Shown here one piece after another: positions 40,342 to 51,501 of a stretch of 64,000 bases of DNA. The DNA comes from Ascoidea rubescens DSM 1968 (taxonomy: Eukaryota > Ascomycota > Saccharomycetes > Ascoideales > Ascoideaceae). The notes under the pieces are model-generated. The model was given only the letters and a program-made list of their open reading frames with translations, searched no databases and was not told where the DNA came from. Each line of letters begins with the position of its first letter. Positions within the stretch are counted from its first letter, which is position 1. The position numbers and the translations under genes are program-made. The stretch covers positions 600,826 through 664,825 of the forward strand of contig NW_017962916.1 in assembly GCF_001661345.1 (NCBI RefSeq). Reading direction: 5' to 3'.

Positions 40342-42051
40342 ATGGTAAAAATACCAATTGACTCTACTCTTCTTTCCAACAAGTTTGAAATTCTTGAAAT
40401 CAATGACAAATCAACAAATAATACCGACACTTCTAATGGTATTGGTGAAAAGAATCTGAATGGGGGTACAAACGACAGCACATTCAGTGATCCCTATGGT
40501 CTTGATTCAACTATTCCTCATGAAAGAGAAGTTTGCGACCAAGTTATTGAAATTTGGAAGAAAAACCCCGAAAATGAGTCTTTATCAATTTCAAAGTTAA
40601 GGACTATTGTCAAATATAATAATCCAAATTGGGAATTGTCTGAAAAAAGACTCAAATCAATTCTTAAATCCTTTAATTTGTTGCCGTCAAACATTATCAA
40701 TAACACATTTGTCTCCAAGATCACTTCTTATGAAACCCCAGGTTTAGATATTAATCATTATACTCCAGCTAATTCACCTAATTCAATTAAAATTCAATCA
40801 TCCCTGAAAAAGGGTAAGGGTATTTTTGCTTTAAAAAAAATTCTAAAAGATACTTTATTATGGCAAGAAACTCCATTCCTTCTTCATCCTCCTTTGGATC
40901 ATCTAAATTTAATCAAAAATAGCTATGCTTGCACATATTGTGGCAAATTATTAGTTAATAGAAAAAATAAAAGTTCGTTCTTAAATGGCCTTGATTGTAA
41001 ATACTGCAATGAATCATGGTGTTCAAAAAACTGCAAGAAGTTGGATACATTGCATGTTTTCTTAAACCATAATAATCATTCAAATCAAAAAGTTAAATTG
41101 AATTCAAAAAATTGGTTAATTTTCAAAAACCATTGTGCAGAGACTAATTGGAATGGCTTATTTGCTGTTGGATATATCTATGCAAAATCCTTATTAGATA
41201 AAGTTGGTGAGGAATTTTTAAGTAAATTTAAAAGTTTCGCTACTATCCCCTTAAATGAAAAATTCTTAGCTTTAAATCCTAATTCAAAAAACTCGTTTGT
41301 TTATGAACAATCAGATCAATTATGGCAGACTGGATTTCAAAAGTTAAACGATTGTTTCCCGGATAATCCACTATCTTTTGAAAATTATATGCTATACATT
41401 GGTGGTTATAACTTGAATAACATCTCAGATGCCTTATTTTTGGTTCAAAGCCATTTGAATCATAATTGTGATTATAATGTCGACGTAAAGTTCGATGATT
41501 TAAGTCCTGCAAACGGTATTAAGGTTTATGCTAAAAGAGATATTAATCCACATGAGGAATTATTCACTTCTTACGTTTCTCCAACTTTCCATGTTAATCA
41601 AAGAAGAAAAGAACTAAGAGAAAATTGGGGTTTCCTTTGCAGTTGTAAAAGGTGTAAAAATGAATTGAAATTGGAACAGAAAAGAAAATCATCCTTTGGT
41701 TCCATCGCTCAAAATAACCCTCAAACTCAAACTCAAAAGCAGAATCAAAAGAAAAATCAAAAAAAATCGAATTCTGATTCCAATTCAAACCCAAGTCCGA
41801 ACTCAAAACCCAATTCCAATTCCAATTCAAATGCAAATTCTCGTTCATCTTCGATTTCTATCTTGCGTTCTCATTCTCTGTCTCAGTCTGATCGCAAAAA
41901 AATTAGAGATATGTTAAAAAATGTGGGTAAAGTTGGTGATTTTGATTTAGATTTGCCGGGTTGTAAAGATAATGGCGATCTATATGGAACACAGAGGAGA
42001 AAGTCTGTTAGATTTGATGAGAAAGTTGTTGCTGTTAAGAGTGATGTCTAA
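40342..42051 (+). CDS. SET5: SET-domain lysine methyltransferase Set5
   Basis: 569 residues (526 in yeast). Set5 methylates histone H4 K5/K8/K12. The split SET domain starts at GKGIFALKKI (near 159). It is interrupted by a MYND-like zinc segment with CX2C pairs (CTYCGK, CKYCNESWCSKNC, about 193-233), and resumes with the cofactor-binding LNHNCDYNVDV (near 372) and ELFTSYVSP, with a conserved Tyr near 411. The post-SET cysteines CSCKRC lie near 433-438. The tail is Asn/Ser/Pro-rich. In-frame CTG codons occur at 40456, 40804 and 41878. SET5 converges on SKN7 as YHR207C and YHR206W do in S. cerevisiae. Confidence 0.93.
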   Translation: MVKIPIDSTLLSNKFEILEINDKSTNNTDTSNGIGEKNLNGGTNDSTFSDPYGLDSTIPHEREVCDQVIEIWKKNPENESLSISKLRTIVKYNNPNWELSEKRLKSILKSFNLLPSNIINNTFVSKITSYETPGLDINHYTPANSPNSIKIQSSLKKGKGIFALKKILKDTLLWQETPFLLHPPLDHLNLIKNSYACTYCGKLLVNRKNKSSFLNGLDCKYCNESWCSKNCKKLDTLHVFLNHNNHSNQKVKLNSKNWLIFKNHCAETNWNGLFAVGYIYAKSLLDKVGEEFLSKFKSFATIPLNEKFLALNPNSKNSFVYEQSDQLWQTGFQKLNDCFPDNPLSFENYMLYIGGYNLNNISDALFLVQSHLNHNCDYNVDVKFDDLSPANGIKVYAKRDINPHEELFTSYVSPTFHVNQRRKELRENWGFLCSCKRCKNELKLEQKRKSSFGSIAQNNPQTQTQKQNQKKNQKKSNSDSNSNPSPNSKPNSNSNSNANSRSSSISILRSHSLSQSDRKKIRDMLKNVGKVGDFDLDLPGCKDNGDLYGTQRRKSVRFDEKVVAVKSDV

Positions 42052-42287
42052 TGAGTTTTTCTTATTTTATTAAAGTATTTTTTTATGATCATTACTTTAT
42101 TTTTATATTTTCGATGTTTGCTGTTATTTGCTTTATAAGCATGTTTTGTATTTCTCTATATATGCTTTTTTGTGATATCACTCAATTGTATATTCAATAT
42201 CAATATAATAAATAAAATTATTTATACGTATTGAGTAGATTTTAATTAACCATCACTGTTTGTGGTAATTATTTTTGATAGTAGTTT

Positions 42288-42322
<35 letters not shown>

Positions 42323-42747
42323 TTTGCAATTTATCAATTTGAATTGGATAAATATTGGTAGTGTGTAAAATAAGTTAGGTAGAAAAAATAAAATGAAAAA
42401 AAAAACTAATAAAAAAACACATAATAAAAACAATATAAAGTAAATACATTTGAAAAAAGACAAAGAAATTAAAGAGAAATTAAAAAGATATAGTTTAAAA
42501 TACATTGAAGAAACATAAAACCCAAAGGAATGACTAAGTTATAAGTTTTTTAAACACAACTCCACAAAAAGTACAAAAGACAAAAATGTAACAAAAAGCA
42601 AGAAATAAAAATTTAAAAATTTAGAAAATTGAAAAAAATATTTTTTTGATTTGAAAAACAAAAACAAAAACAAAAACGTCAAGTTGTAATTTTATAAAGA
42701 GTTTTAAGTTTAGTTTGTTGAAAGAAATACTTGAAGAAAAAATTATT
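42052..42747. other. Convergent intergenic, SET5 / SKN7
   Basis: This 696-bp very AT-rich region has a TTTA tetranucleotide run at about 42287-42325 and A-rich tracts on the SKN7 side. It is the 3' region of two convergent genes. Confidence 0.7.
42287..42325. repeat. TTTA tetranucleotide microsatellite
   Basis: About ten tandem copies of TTTA, read directly, in the shared 3' region of SET5 and SKN7. Confidence 0.9.
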
Positions 42748-45066
42748 TTATTGTATTCTTTGTTTTTTATTCAATGAACCAGCATCTAATAAATCGTTGT
42801 AAGATTGCAAAGAATCAGCTATATTTGAAATAGAAGACATTTGATTTGATAATGGAGTTGATATTTGGCCTAGAGGAGTTAAAGATTCTGGGTTAGGAGT
42901 TGAGTTATTGGAGTTGCTTTTTCTTTTTTTGGATCCATTAGAGAGGTTAGAATTGTTATTTAAAGAGCTAAGAGAACCGTTGTTTAATAAATCACCTTGA
43001 TTCAAAGTGGGAGTTCGACTTAAACTTAAACTATTATTTGAGGATCTCCTTTGCTGTTGAAAAGCCTGTACTTGAGCTTGAGCTTGAGCATGAAACTGGG
43101 CTGCTTGAGCAGCATGAGCAGCATGTACAGCATGTGCAACTTGAGCTTCTGCTTGAGCTTGAGCTTGAGCTTGGGCTTGGGCTTGAGCTTGGGCTTGGGC
43201 TTGTGCCTGTGCCTGTGCTTGAGCTTGGATTTGAACTTGAGCCTGAATTTGTGCAGCCTGGACTGCTTGAGCTGCTTGTACAGCCTGAACAGCTTGAACC
43301 TGTGTTTGAACTTGAGCTTGATTTTGAGATTGAGCTTGATTTCTATGAGCAAGAGGAACTCTACCATTTAAATGTTTTTGTAGTATTAGATATAAATCAT
43401 CTTTTGTAAAAGGTTTGGCTAAAATATCGCTCATTCCATGTCTCAAGTAGTTGGCCAAATCGTTATCGCCAATGTTACCAGTCATTGCAATGATCGGTGT
43501 TGATTTATCAAAATTTCTGATAAAGGAAGTGGCACTAGCACCATCCAAATTAGGCATTATTATATCCATTAAAACCAAATCATATTTGTTGGTTTCAACA
43601 GTTGAGATTGCAGCCAATCCATCAGTTACAACATGAACAGTGCAACCATATTTGATTAAGAATTTTCTGCATAGTTGTATACAAACAGCATCGTCTTCGA
43701 CCAAAAGAACATAAAAAGAATGGCCAAAAGGAAAAGAGGAATTTTGAGCAGCGGTTTTTTGTTGAGAGAGGTTATTTGATTGAGAAGATAATTGGTTATT
43801 TGTAGGATTTGTAGAAGAGGTGTGTAAAGCAGTCAGTTGGTTAAAGTTTTGGGGCTGTTGAGTGGTTGTAGCTTGATTGATATTATTGGAGAGGTCTAGT
43901 GAGTTATTTCGAGATTGAGCACCGACGGGTAATGAAAGTTGAATGGATTGCAGGATTATTGGGGAGGAAATCGGCAATGAAGAAATGGGGATTCCATTTT
44001 TTTTTAAACAATCAACGAGAATATTGATATGATTGGATAGGGCATCAGTTATATTTTTGAAATTAATAAGGCTTTCTAGAACGGTTCTGTATTGGTTATT
44101 TAATTTTTTAATTTCATCATTATTATATTTTAGAGATTTTTCTAGAAAAGAGTTTTTTTGAATCAAGTTTTTAATTATTTCTTGATTTTGTTCATCAAAA
44201 GTAGAATTTGATTTTCTTGTTTGGTTGGGGCCTTTTCTTTTAATGTTTTCCAAGGATTTTATATTACCGATTTTAAAGTCTGGGTGTTTGAATTCCCAAG
44301 TGTCTTTTGGAGAGTTGTATTGATTTTTTAAGTTTAATTTTTCGTCATGGGTTAATTTAACTTTGTGAAAATCGTATTTATTTAGCTGTCTAACAAACGA
44401 CGCAAAATTCGAGTGTTTGAAATGTTTTGGCAAGATTTCTTTAGTAAATTGATTAGTATCTAGAACGATAAAGGAATCGCCGTTTCTGGTCCAACAAACA
44501 ACATTTTTATAGGAGGTGATTTCTAGCATTTGAAACAACTTTTTAACAAAATCGTTCGAGCTAGATCCATTGACTGGAGGAGGATTAACGTTGTTATTGA
44601 TGCCAGTGGTAGTGGTACTGCTATTTGAAGCAGTATTACTACTGGTATTAATAGAAGAATCGGTACTAGCGATAGTGTTGTTTTTACCCTTGGAAGTATT
44701 GGTTTTGATGTTGTGTTGGGTGTTAGTTTGGGTGGAATTGTCAAAATCTTTGAGACTGCTATGGCTGTTGTTATTGCTGCTGTTATTGCTGATATTGTGG
44801 GTGCTGCTGTTGGAACCCTCGTTTAGTGGGTTGGGAGTACCCTCATCATAAAAGCCACTGGAAGGAGTCATGGAAGGAGATGTTGGAGAGGAATGAGAAT
44901 TGTGTTGATCATTGAGTTTCCAAGAGGCTTTGGAGCTATTCAGATATTTTTTGGATTTGGGCAGTAGCGACAGACTATCGGTGGAGGTTTCAGCTTTGAT
45001 AATACGTTGAGGTACCAGAGGCATTAGAGGCATCAAAAGTGAGCAGCAGCAAGCGCAAATCAACAA
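42748..45066 (-). CDS. SKN7: Skn7 response regulator / HSF-type transcription factor
   Basis: 772 residues (622 in yeast). Nuclear factor combining phosphorelay input from the Sln1-Ypd1 pathway with oxidative and wall-stress transcription. The HSF-type DNA-binding domain (about 171-270) contains FVKKLFQMLEITSYKNVVCWTRNGDSF and HSNFASFVRQLNKYDFHK. A coiled coil follows (near 295-345). The receiver domain (about 453-570) starts YVLLVEDDAVC, has the phospho-acceptor Asp501 in LVLMDIIMPNLDG, and Thr/Lys in IIAMTGN and ILAKPFT. A Gln-Ala repeat tail (about 579-667) is unusual. Met12 is an alternative start. It lies next to SET5 and near HTM1 as in S. cerevisiae. Confidence 0.95.
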   Translation of the reverse strand: MLICACCCSLLMPLMPLVPQRIIKAETSTDSLSLLPKSKKYLNSSKASWKLNDQHNSHSSPTSPSMTPSSGFYDEGTPNPLNEGSNSSTHNISNNSSNNNSHSSLKDFDNSTQTNTQHNIKTNTSKGKNNTIASTDSSINTSSNTASNSSTTTTGINNNVNPPPVNGSSSNDFVKKLFQMLEITSYKNVVCWTRNGDSFIVLDTNQFTKEILPKHFKHSNFASFVRQLNKYDFHKVKLTHDEKLNLKNQYNSPKDTWEFKHPDFKIGNIKSLENIKRKGPNQTRKSNSTFDEQNQEIIKNLIQKNSFLEKSLKYNNDEIKKLNNQYRTVLESLINFKNITDALSNHINILVDCLKKNGIPISSLPISSPIILQSIQLSLPVGAQSRNNSLDLSNNINQATTTQQPQNFNQLTALHTSSTNPTNNQLSSQSNNLSQQKTAAQNSSFPFGHSFYVLLVEDDAVCIQLCRKFLIKYGCTVHVVTDGLAAISTVETNKYDLVLMDIIMPNLDGASATSFIRNFDKSTPIIAMTGNIGDNDLANYLRHGMSDILAKPFTKDDLYLILQKHLNGRVPLAHRNQAQSQNQAQVQTQVQAVQAVQAAQAVQAAQIQAQVQIQAQAQAQAQAQAQAQAQAQAQAQAQAEAQVAHAVHAAHAAQAAQFHAQAQAQVQAFQQQRRSSNNSLSLSRTPTLNQGDLLNNGSLSSLNNNSNLSNGSKKRKSNSNNSTPNPESLTPLGQISTPLSNQMSSISNIADSLQSYNDLLDAGSLNKKQRIQ
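43065..43330 (-). repeat. Gln-Ala coding hexanucleotide repeat in SKN7
   Basis: Tandem AGCTTG-type hexamers, with variants, encode an alternating Gln-Ala/Val/His tail. The frame is kept throughout, so length variation would be tolerated. Confidence 0.85.
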
Positions 45067-45305
45067 AAAGGGGACTGGAAGGGCTCAAGAAGAAACACTG
45101 GAAGGCAGCAAATTGACGAGGAGAGCAGTTTGGCAGAGACTAGAGCTGTTCAGCAGTAATACGAAAAGGGAATACACAGCTATTATATTTGTGGATGTAA
45201 AGAGTAATATGAGAGAAGGGGCTAGAACCTTTTTTTTAGGTCACAGAGAAAAGTCGGCACGAGGACGTTTTTCTGTCGGAACTGTAGTTGGAAAGCCGGC
45301 AGTTT

Positions 45306-45317
45306 AAACACGTGTTT
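45306..45317. promoter_or_regulatory. AAACACGTGTTT palindrome upstream of SKN7
   Basis: A perfect 12-bp palindrome with a CACGTG core, 240 bp upstream of the SKN7 ATG and just after the HTM1 stop; candidate bHLH site. Confidence 0.4.
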
Positions 45318-45356
45318 GTATACAGTTATATGTAGTTGTACGCAGACACACGCGCA

Positions 45357-46375
45357 CTATGCGTTTTCCCACACCATCATGTTGACGACGGGGTTGCTGT
45401 TGATTTTGAGGTAGCCTTTTTTGGTGAGGGACAACAAAAGCCCCAGTTCGAAGAGGTTCGAGCTGTCGATCCACACCACAGAGTCATGGGGCACTTTGAT
45501 GCCATTGACGGTTCTGATCTTTAGGATCTTGGGGTCTTCGTCCAGAAGACAGATCCCATTGTCGTATCTGGTCCTGGGCTCCTCCTCTTCTGTGCTGATC
45601 TCAAGGCTTTGGTAGAAATCATTAATCATCTGTGTCTTGATTATTCGGTTCTCAGAATCCACTCTTCCAGCACTGAGCTTTTCCACTTTCATTCGAACCC
45701 CATCTAGTTTCGGTATCCAGAAATCCCCATCTCTCAAGATGCTGATTATATTCTCGATCTCCGGCTCGTCAATGATTGAAACTTGCGAATTTTTGATGCT
45801 TTCCTTTTTGCCAAATAGATATTCAACAAAATCGGTATTATAATCTCGTTTACAGTAATAATCATTCGAGCTCCACCTATCATAAAAGTTTTTCTCTAAT
45901 TCAATCGATCCATACCCTATTCTTTTTAGATAGTTTGGCTGTTTCAATTGCTCGCCAAATCTTAAATCGATATCAAACAAATCATTCCATCCCAACATGT
46001 TTGAGTAGATTCCGTTGTCGCTACCACTGAATGGACTTATTTCGCACTCTTCCCTTGTAATAAGTTCGATCATACTATCTTTGAATTTAATTTCATACAA
46101 TCTCTTATTAACAGTCTTGTTATTATCATTGTCATCACTTGTACTGATAAATCCAATCATTTTGGTCAGGTTTTTCTTGTAATCATTTTGCAATTGTTTG
46201 ACATTTTGATACTTGTCCGATATCGTTTCAAAGAATTGCAACTTTCTATAATTAATTCCATCAAAACTAGAGTTTTTCAATGATTCCTTTAATGAATTAA
46301 TAAATTTGCTAAACCTTGATGATATCAATAAATCTATTGACTCCATTACAGATTTTTCTCTCTCAACAAATCCCC

Positions 46376-46437
<62 letters not shown>

Positions 46438-48278
46438 TCATTATTATTAATGTTTGTTAAATAATTTTTTAAAATATCTTGATTACTTGCTGTCACCTCG
46501 TTTTCAATGCTGCCATTAACTTTATTCTCATTTTTGGATTCCTCAACAATATCAACAATTTCTCTATATGGAACTACCATTGACTTGTCTAACCACAACG
46601 GATGAGCCTCCGTAGAAAAAATTATATTCGAATTATCTTTATTAATATCGTTTTCGTCGTCAAACAATAGATACAAGTACTTTAAAGTTTCGCTCATAAC
46701 AAAACTCTCCATTCTATCTTCTTTCAATCCGTTTCTAACGTCCTTTATTGTAGCAAATCCACACCTGACTTTAAATCTTTCTTTAAAATCCTTCAAGACT
46801 CTTGTACCAATTTGCAAATAAATCGGATCCCGCGTTGATCTATAAAGATAGTACGACGACTCAATGAATTCGGGTCTTAGTGGATACCATTCCAATGCAA
46901 TTTGGTAATCTGGACCATTGAATTGCTCATTTTCATCCTGATCATTATTATAAAGAGCTTTATTATCTTTATTTTTACTTTTGTTTTTACTTTTACTTTT
47001 GCTTTTGCTTTTACTTTTAATTTTACTTTTATAATTGTAGTTGTAGTTGTAATTATAATTATTATTTTGAGCATTTTTTGAATCTTTTTGATAATTTGTT
47101 GAATCTTTATTAACATTGAAATAATTCCAACGTTCAGGAATACCTCCAAATGTATTCCATAGTTTTAAATACATTGTATGCAATCTTATGGCATCATTTA
47201 ATTTCCCATCCAAAACTTGCAATCCAGGAAAGAACCCACTTAACGAATCGATCCATGACGTCAAGTAAAAGCCTGTGTTGGAATCAACATTTGAGAAAAA
47301 CCAATCTCTTTTAAGGTGGATGGTCAATGCATTATAAGACTGGTCCCAGATTGACATCAACTCGTCATCATTGAATAAAATAGCTCCTTTTAATGCATAT
47401 TCATAAAAGGAATCAATGCTTGCACCGATTCCCGATATAGAGTCTAACCATACTCCTTTCATCGGGTCCAACGACATTGGCAACAAATTTATATCAGTTC
47501 TCGATTCCCAAAGACTCAAAAATGCTAGTTTGGACACCTGTTCAAATATTGGATCGCCAGTTAGTTTGGATAGTAAAGTCATTTCTAAAATTGGAGAGCC
47601 TGCGCCTGCTGTGCAAGTCTCGATTAGTAGTTTCTTGGGAATATTTTTAATTCCACTTCTTAGATTTATTCTTGGGTATGGTATTCCAGTATTTGTATTG
47701 AAAGCAGGCAATAATCTCTTACCAAGATCATAGGCTAGATTTAGTAGAAACCCATCGTAGTTATCAATTTGAAACCCTCTTTTGCGATTAGATGCGTATA
47801 AATGAGCAGATAATAACCCACCCAAGGCTCTAATTGAAACTTCAAAAACTTGGATTGTGGAATCAAGATCAAAATTCTTGATATACTGTTTAACCAAATG
47901 AATAGAACGGTTAAAATTCTCAAAGTCGTCTAGTATTACGAACGTGTCTAAATTGTCTAATAAAGTGATTGAAAAATTACCAAGAACATCATTTCTATTG
48001 ATATCGTTTATGTTGCCATTAGGGCCGTAAGGTTGACAAGATATTGGTAAGACCTCGTCATGAGGAAAGCCATGGGTCATGTAGGAGTTCCAAGCATGGT
48101 AAAATAAATCTTTGGTTTCATTTTTTAGGAAATCCAAGTGTTCTTTTGTAAAAGAGGAAGACTGCAATAATGTATCATTCGCATCATCAAAAGTGTTCGG
48201 CACATTTGAGCCAACATGTAAGGATACAGATAATTTAAAACACCAGAAGCCCAAAAAACAGGAAAAAAAGAAGAACAT
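45357..48278 (-). CDS. HTM1: ER alpha-1,2-mannosidase Htm1/Mnl1 (EDEM type, GH47)
   Basis: 973 residues from the ATG at 48278, chosen because it begins a signal peptide (MFFFFSCFLGFWCFKLSVS). Codons further upstream are open but look like leader. Yeast Htm1 (796) trims Man8 to Man7 on misfolded glycoproteins, marking them for ER-associated degradation with Pdi1. The GH47 barrel shows LFYHAWNSYMTHGFPHDEVLPISC, NFSITLLDNLDTFVIL, VFEVSIRALGGLLSAH and GAGSPILEMTLLSKLTGD; the later segment VPYREIV precedes the EDEM-specific C-terminal region. Low-complexity insertions (Asn/Tyr/Lys near 440-470; Asn run near 614-634) inflate its length. No KDEL-type retention signal is visible. Confidence 0.92.
46377..46434 (-). 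repeat. ATT trinucleotide repeat coding poly-Asn in HTM1
   Basis: About 19-20 uninterrupted ATT units, read AAT on the coding strand, give an Asn homopolymer inside a GH47-family protein, between the catalytic barrel and the C-terminal region. Confidence 0.95.
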
Positions 48279-49106
48279 AATTATGACATTTGAAGAATAT
48301 AGAGTAACCTTGTGAAGAAACAGTCCTCTCAGCAAAAACACAGAATTATAGTATAGGTATAGTATATATATGGTACAGGTATGGTATAAGGATAAGAACA
48401 AGTATAATCAGGTTGACTGCTATTGTTTGCTGCTTAAAGTTGGAGAAAGAAATTTCTCATTGAAGCTGTTATCCGGGTGATTTGCAGGTGTGGTGTTTCC
48501 TGGGTTCAGAGCTGGAGCTGGAGGAACTTGTAGTGGTTGTCCATGGAAGAGCCAGAGCATTGCAGACTGCTGGTGCTCTATCGACCTCAACAGCATGGCA
48601 TGGGCAGGATAACTACGTCTACTGGGTCCTGCTCCAAGCCAGACTCCAAGTGCTTCCCCCTGTGTCACATCTCCACAGCCAGTGCTGCCAAACAGTGCTG
48701 GCTCTAGGAAAACAGTTGTTCTTCTCAAACACAGCGAGAAGAAAGTGTTGGATCCGTGAACTGAGAATCTCTGATCCAACTCTTCCAAACACCGCACTCA
48801 CGACCCAAATTCTCTTCTTTCTTCAAATACTCCACTTTCCTCAAATGCGTCTTTCCAGGGTTGTGGAAACTTTTCAACGGAAATATCCGGATTGATGTGG
48901 ATGAGTCAGCACTGACACATCCGTGAAATTCGGAATTTTGATGCTGCTGAAATATGCATCTTTGCGATTTAAAGTTGATGAGAAAAAATTTTTTTTATGA
49001 AAACAAACTGACTTTTTTGATCTTGAAAACACTGTTCTTATATCAACACTTTTGTATATTATACCATATAATCTTCTAGAGCATCTTTAAATATTCCAGT
49101 ATTACA
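48279..49106. other. Divergent promoter region, HTM1 / SDA1
   Basis: This 828-bp region has open frames on both strands between 48420 and 48895 in a GC-richer part. They have no family resemblance and mirror each other, so I treat them as non-coding. A TGAGTCA occurs at 48902-48908, and a PAC/RRPE-like composite lies next to SDA1. Confidence 0.55.
48977..48998. promoter_or_regulatory. PAC-like GATGAG joined to RRPE-like A/T tract upstream of SDA1
   Basis: GATGAG (48977-48982) is followed directly by an A6-T8 tract, 109-130 bp before the SDA1 ATG. Yeast ribosome-biogenesis promoters typically pair a PAC element (GCGATGAG) with an RRPE (TGAAAAATTTT), so this fits SDA1's role. The PAC match is partial. 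Confidence 0.5.
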
Positions 49107-51371
49107 ATGGTTAAAAGAAGCAGAGCAGCTATTTTGCCCACAAATGTTATTTTGTTGCAGAATCTTGTCAAACGTGATCCTCAGTCCTACAAAGAAGAGT
49201 TTCTCCAGCAGTACGAACATTACTACCATTTGAAAAATATCATTGTTTTGCAAGAAGAAAACAATTCAGAATCAATTCAGCAGTTTATTGTACTTATCGA
49301 TTTTGTCACTGCTGTTTCCACATGTTTTCCAAAAGAAACTGCTGAGTTTCCCAATGATATAAAAGATCTATTGTTGAACTCCCCACAGTCATTGACCTCT
49401 GAATTAAGAGAAAAACTAATACAATGCCTAGTGACGTTACGAAATAAGAAAGTAATAACATCCGAAGAACTTCTTCTGATTTTATTTCCACTTTTATCCA
49501 TTTACTCCTCCTCAAATAAGGATACCATCCTGCACTCAAATCTAAACGCAAAAGCTCTTAGAAAGCAGATTTACTCAAATTTAATAACGCTAATGAAATC
49601 TGTTAATAATGGTGCCAAAAATCAAAAAATAAATAGACTAGCTCAATCATTCTTGTTTAATTTACTTAAGGATAAAGAGGGCTCGCAAAGTTTATGGGTT
49701 TCCAAAATTGTTAGAGAACTATGGAGAAGACAAATTTGGTTCGATGAAACTACAGTTCAAATTATGAAAGAAGCCACTTTACATCCAAATCCAAAAGTTG
49801 CTACATCCGGTGCTAATTTTTTCTTGGGATCTGACAATGATAGAGAAGAAGCATTGGCCGATGATTCTAGCGACGATGAAGGAATTGATATGAACTCCTT
49901 AAAACATAGATTGCAAATCAATAAAAAATCCTCTAAAAGAGGCAAAAAATTTGAAAATGCTGTAAAACAAATAAAGAAAAAAGAAAGAAAAAATAATAAT
50001 AATAGTGGTGTCTCATTGAATTTTTCTGCCATTCATTTATTAAGAGACCCCCAAGGTTTTGCAGAAGAATTATTTAGCACTCATTTAAGTGGAAAAAATT
50101 TCAAAAAATTCGATTTGGATCAAAAAATAATATTTATGAATTTAATATCCAGATTAATCAGTAACCATAAGCTAATTGTGTTGGGGATTTATTCGTTTTT
50201 CTTAAAATATTTAACTCCCAAACAGAAAAATGTTACTCAAATAATGGCTGCCTGTGCTCAAGCTACCCATGATTTAGTTCCACCTGAATTTATCAATGAA
50301 ATGGTTAGAAAAATAGCCAACGAATTTGTATCCGATGGAGTCTCATCTGAAGCTGCAGCTGCTGGTATAAATACAATCAGAGAAATCTTATCCAGAGCTC
50401 CATTAGCCATCGATGAACCGTTGTTGCAGGATTTAACTGAGTACAAAGGTTCCAAAGCCAAACCTGTCAACATTGCTGCTAAATCATTAATCTCTCTTTA
50501 TAGAGAAGTTGCACCAGAAATGTTGCTCAAAAAAGATAGAGGAAAGACTGCTAGCATTCAATTGCAAAATATTAAAAACGGTACAACTAAAGAGAAAAAA
50601 TTGAATTTCGGTAACCAGAATGTTGTAGAGAATATTCCTTATATTGAATTATTGAACGAGTACCAAAAAAATAATAAAGAAGAAAATAAGGATGAGGGAA
50701 ATGATTCTGATTGGAATATTGATGAAAATGATGAAGATGAATCTGACATGGAATATGGACCTTGGGTTAACGTTGACGACAATGGTGATGACGATATGAA
50801 CGGATTCATAAATATAAATGATGATTCTGATGACGAATCTAATGAACAAGAAAATGGAAAAAGTCTTATAGATTCAGATCTTGACTTGTCATCAGATGAA
50901 GAAGAAGATGACGATCAAACTGCTCAAGAGGATGGTAAAGTCCCCAACAAAGAAGTGAAACTAGATGAAATGCTTATCACAAGCAGAATTCTCACTCCTG
51001 CTGATTTTGCTAAACTTGATGAATTGAAAATGGAAGCAGGTATTTCAAAATTAATAAGAGGTAAATCACAACCTGTTAATGAGGAAAAAATTGATCACTC
51101 AACTCTTGTTGGTCCAGTCAAGTATAAAGAAAGCAAAAAAGAAAGATTGACTAGAGTTCAAGAAGGAAGGGAAGACAGAGAAAAATTTGGATCTAGTCGT
51201 GGAAAGAGATCCAATCCACATTCTACAACCAATAGAGAGAAAGCTAGGAAGAAAAATTTTGTCATGATGATTCATAAAAGATCAGTTCAAGGAAAAGTTA
51301 AACTTTCATTAAGAGATAAACAAAAGGTCCTTAAAGCTCATATTTCTAAACAAAAGAAAAGAGGACATTAA
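49107..51371 (+). CDS. SDA1: Sda1, 60S ribosome biogenesis factor
   Basis: 754 residues (767 in yeast). Nuclear protein for 60S maturation and export and for passage through Start. The family opening [25 protein letters not shown], the central [71 protein letters not shown] and the C-terminal basic region (SGKRSN-like, ending [10 protein letters not shown]) are all present. An Asp/Glu/Asn tract (about 520-610) is the usual acidic linker. Two in-frame CTG codons (49476, 49530) are notable; the first lies at a position that is polar in relatives as I recall them. Confidence 0.96.
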   Translation: MVKRSRAAILPTNVILLQNLVKRDPQSYKEEFLQQYEHYYHLKNIIVLQEENNSESIQQFIVLIDFVTAVSTCFPKETAEFPNDIKDLLLNSPQSLTSELREKLIQCLVTLRNKKVITSEELLLILFPLLSIYSSSNKDTILHSNLNAKALRKQIYSNLITLMKSVNNGAKNQKINRLAQSFLFNLLKDKEGSQSLWVSKIVRELWRRQIWFDETTVQIMKEATLHPNPKVATSGANFFLGSDNDREEALADDSSDDEGIDMNSLKHRLQINKKSSKRGKKFENAVKQIKKKERKNNNNSGVSLNFSAIHLLRDPQGFAEELFSTHLSGKNFKKFDLDQKIIFMNLISRLISNHKLIVLGIYSFFLKYLTPKQKNVTQIMAACAQATHDLVPPEFINEMVRKIANEFVSDGVSSEAAAAGINTIREILSRAPLAIDEPLLQDLTEYKGSKAKPVNIAAKSLISLYREVAPEMLLKKDRGKTASIQLQNIKNGTTKEKKLNFGNQNVVENIPYIELLNEYQKNNKEENKDEGNDSDWNIDENDEDESDMEYGPWVNVDDNGDDDMNGFININDDSDDESNEQENGKSLIDSDLDLSSDEEEDDDQTAQEDGKVPNKEVKLDEMLITSRILTPADFAKLDELKMEAGISKLIRGKSQPVNEEKIDHSTLVGPVKYKESKKERLTRVQEGREDREKFGSSRGKRSNPHSTTNREKARKKNFVMMIHKRSVQGKVKLSLRDKQKVLKAHISKQKKRGH

Positions 51372-51501
51372 TATATATGCAATTTTAATCCATCGAAAAA
51401 AATAAAAAAAAACTATACTTATTACTTATATACAGATTTTTGTAATTAAAGAACATTTAATATAATTATAATGGTTCTCTACAAGACTATTTGATATAGA
51501 A

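Noticed and set aside
46377-46434. Regular repeat considered as a CRISPR-like array
   Set aside because: It is a pure ATT trinucleotide run inside a coding frame, and the genome is eukaryotic.
48420-48895. Frames of 125 and 137 codons on opposite strands between HTM1 and SDA1
   Set aside because: They mirror each other in a GC-richer promoter region and resemble nothing known.
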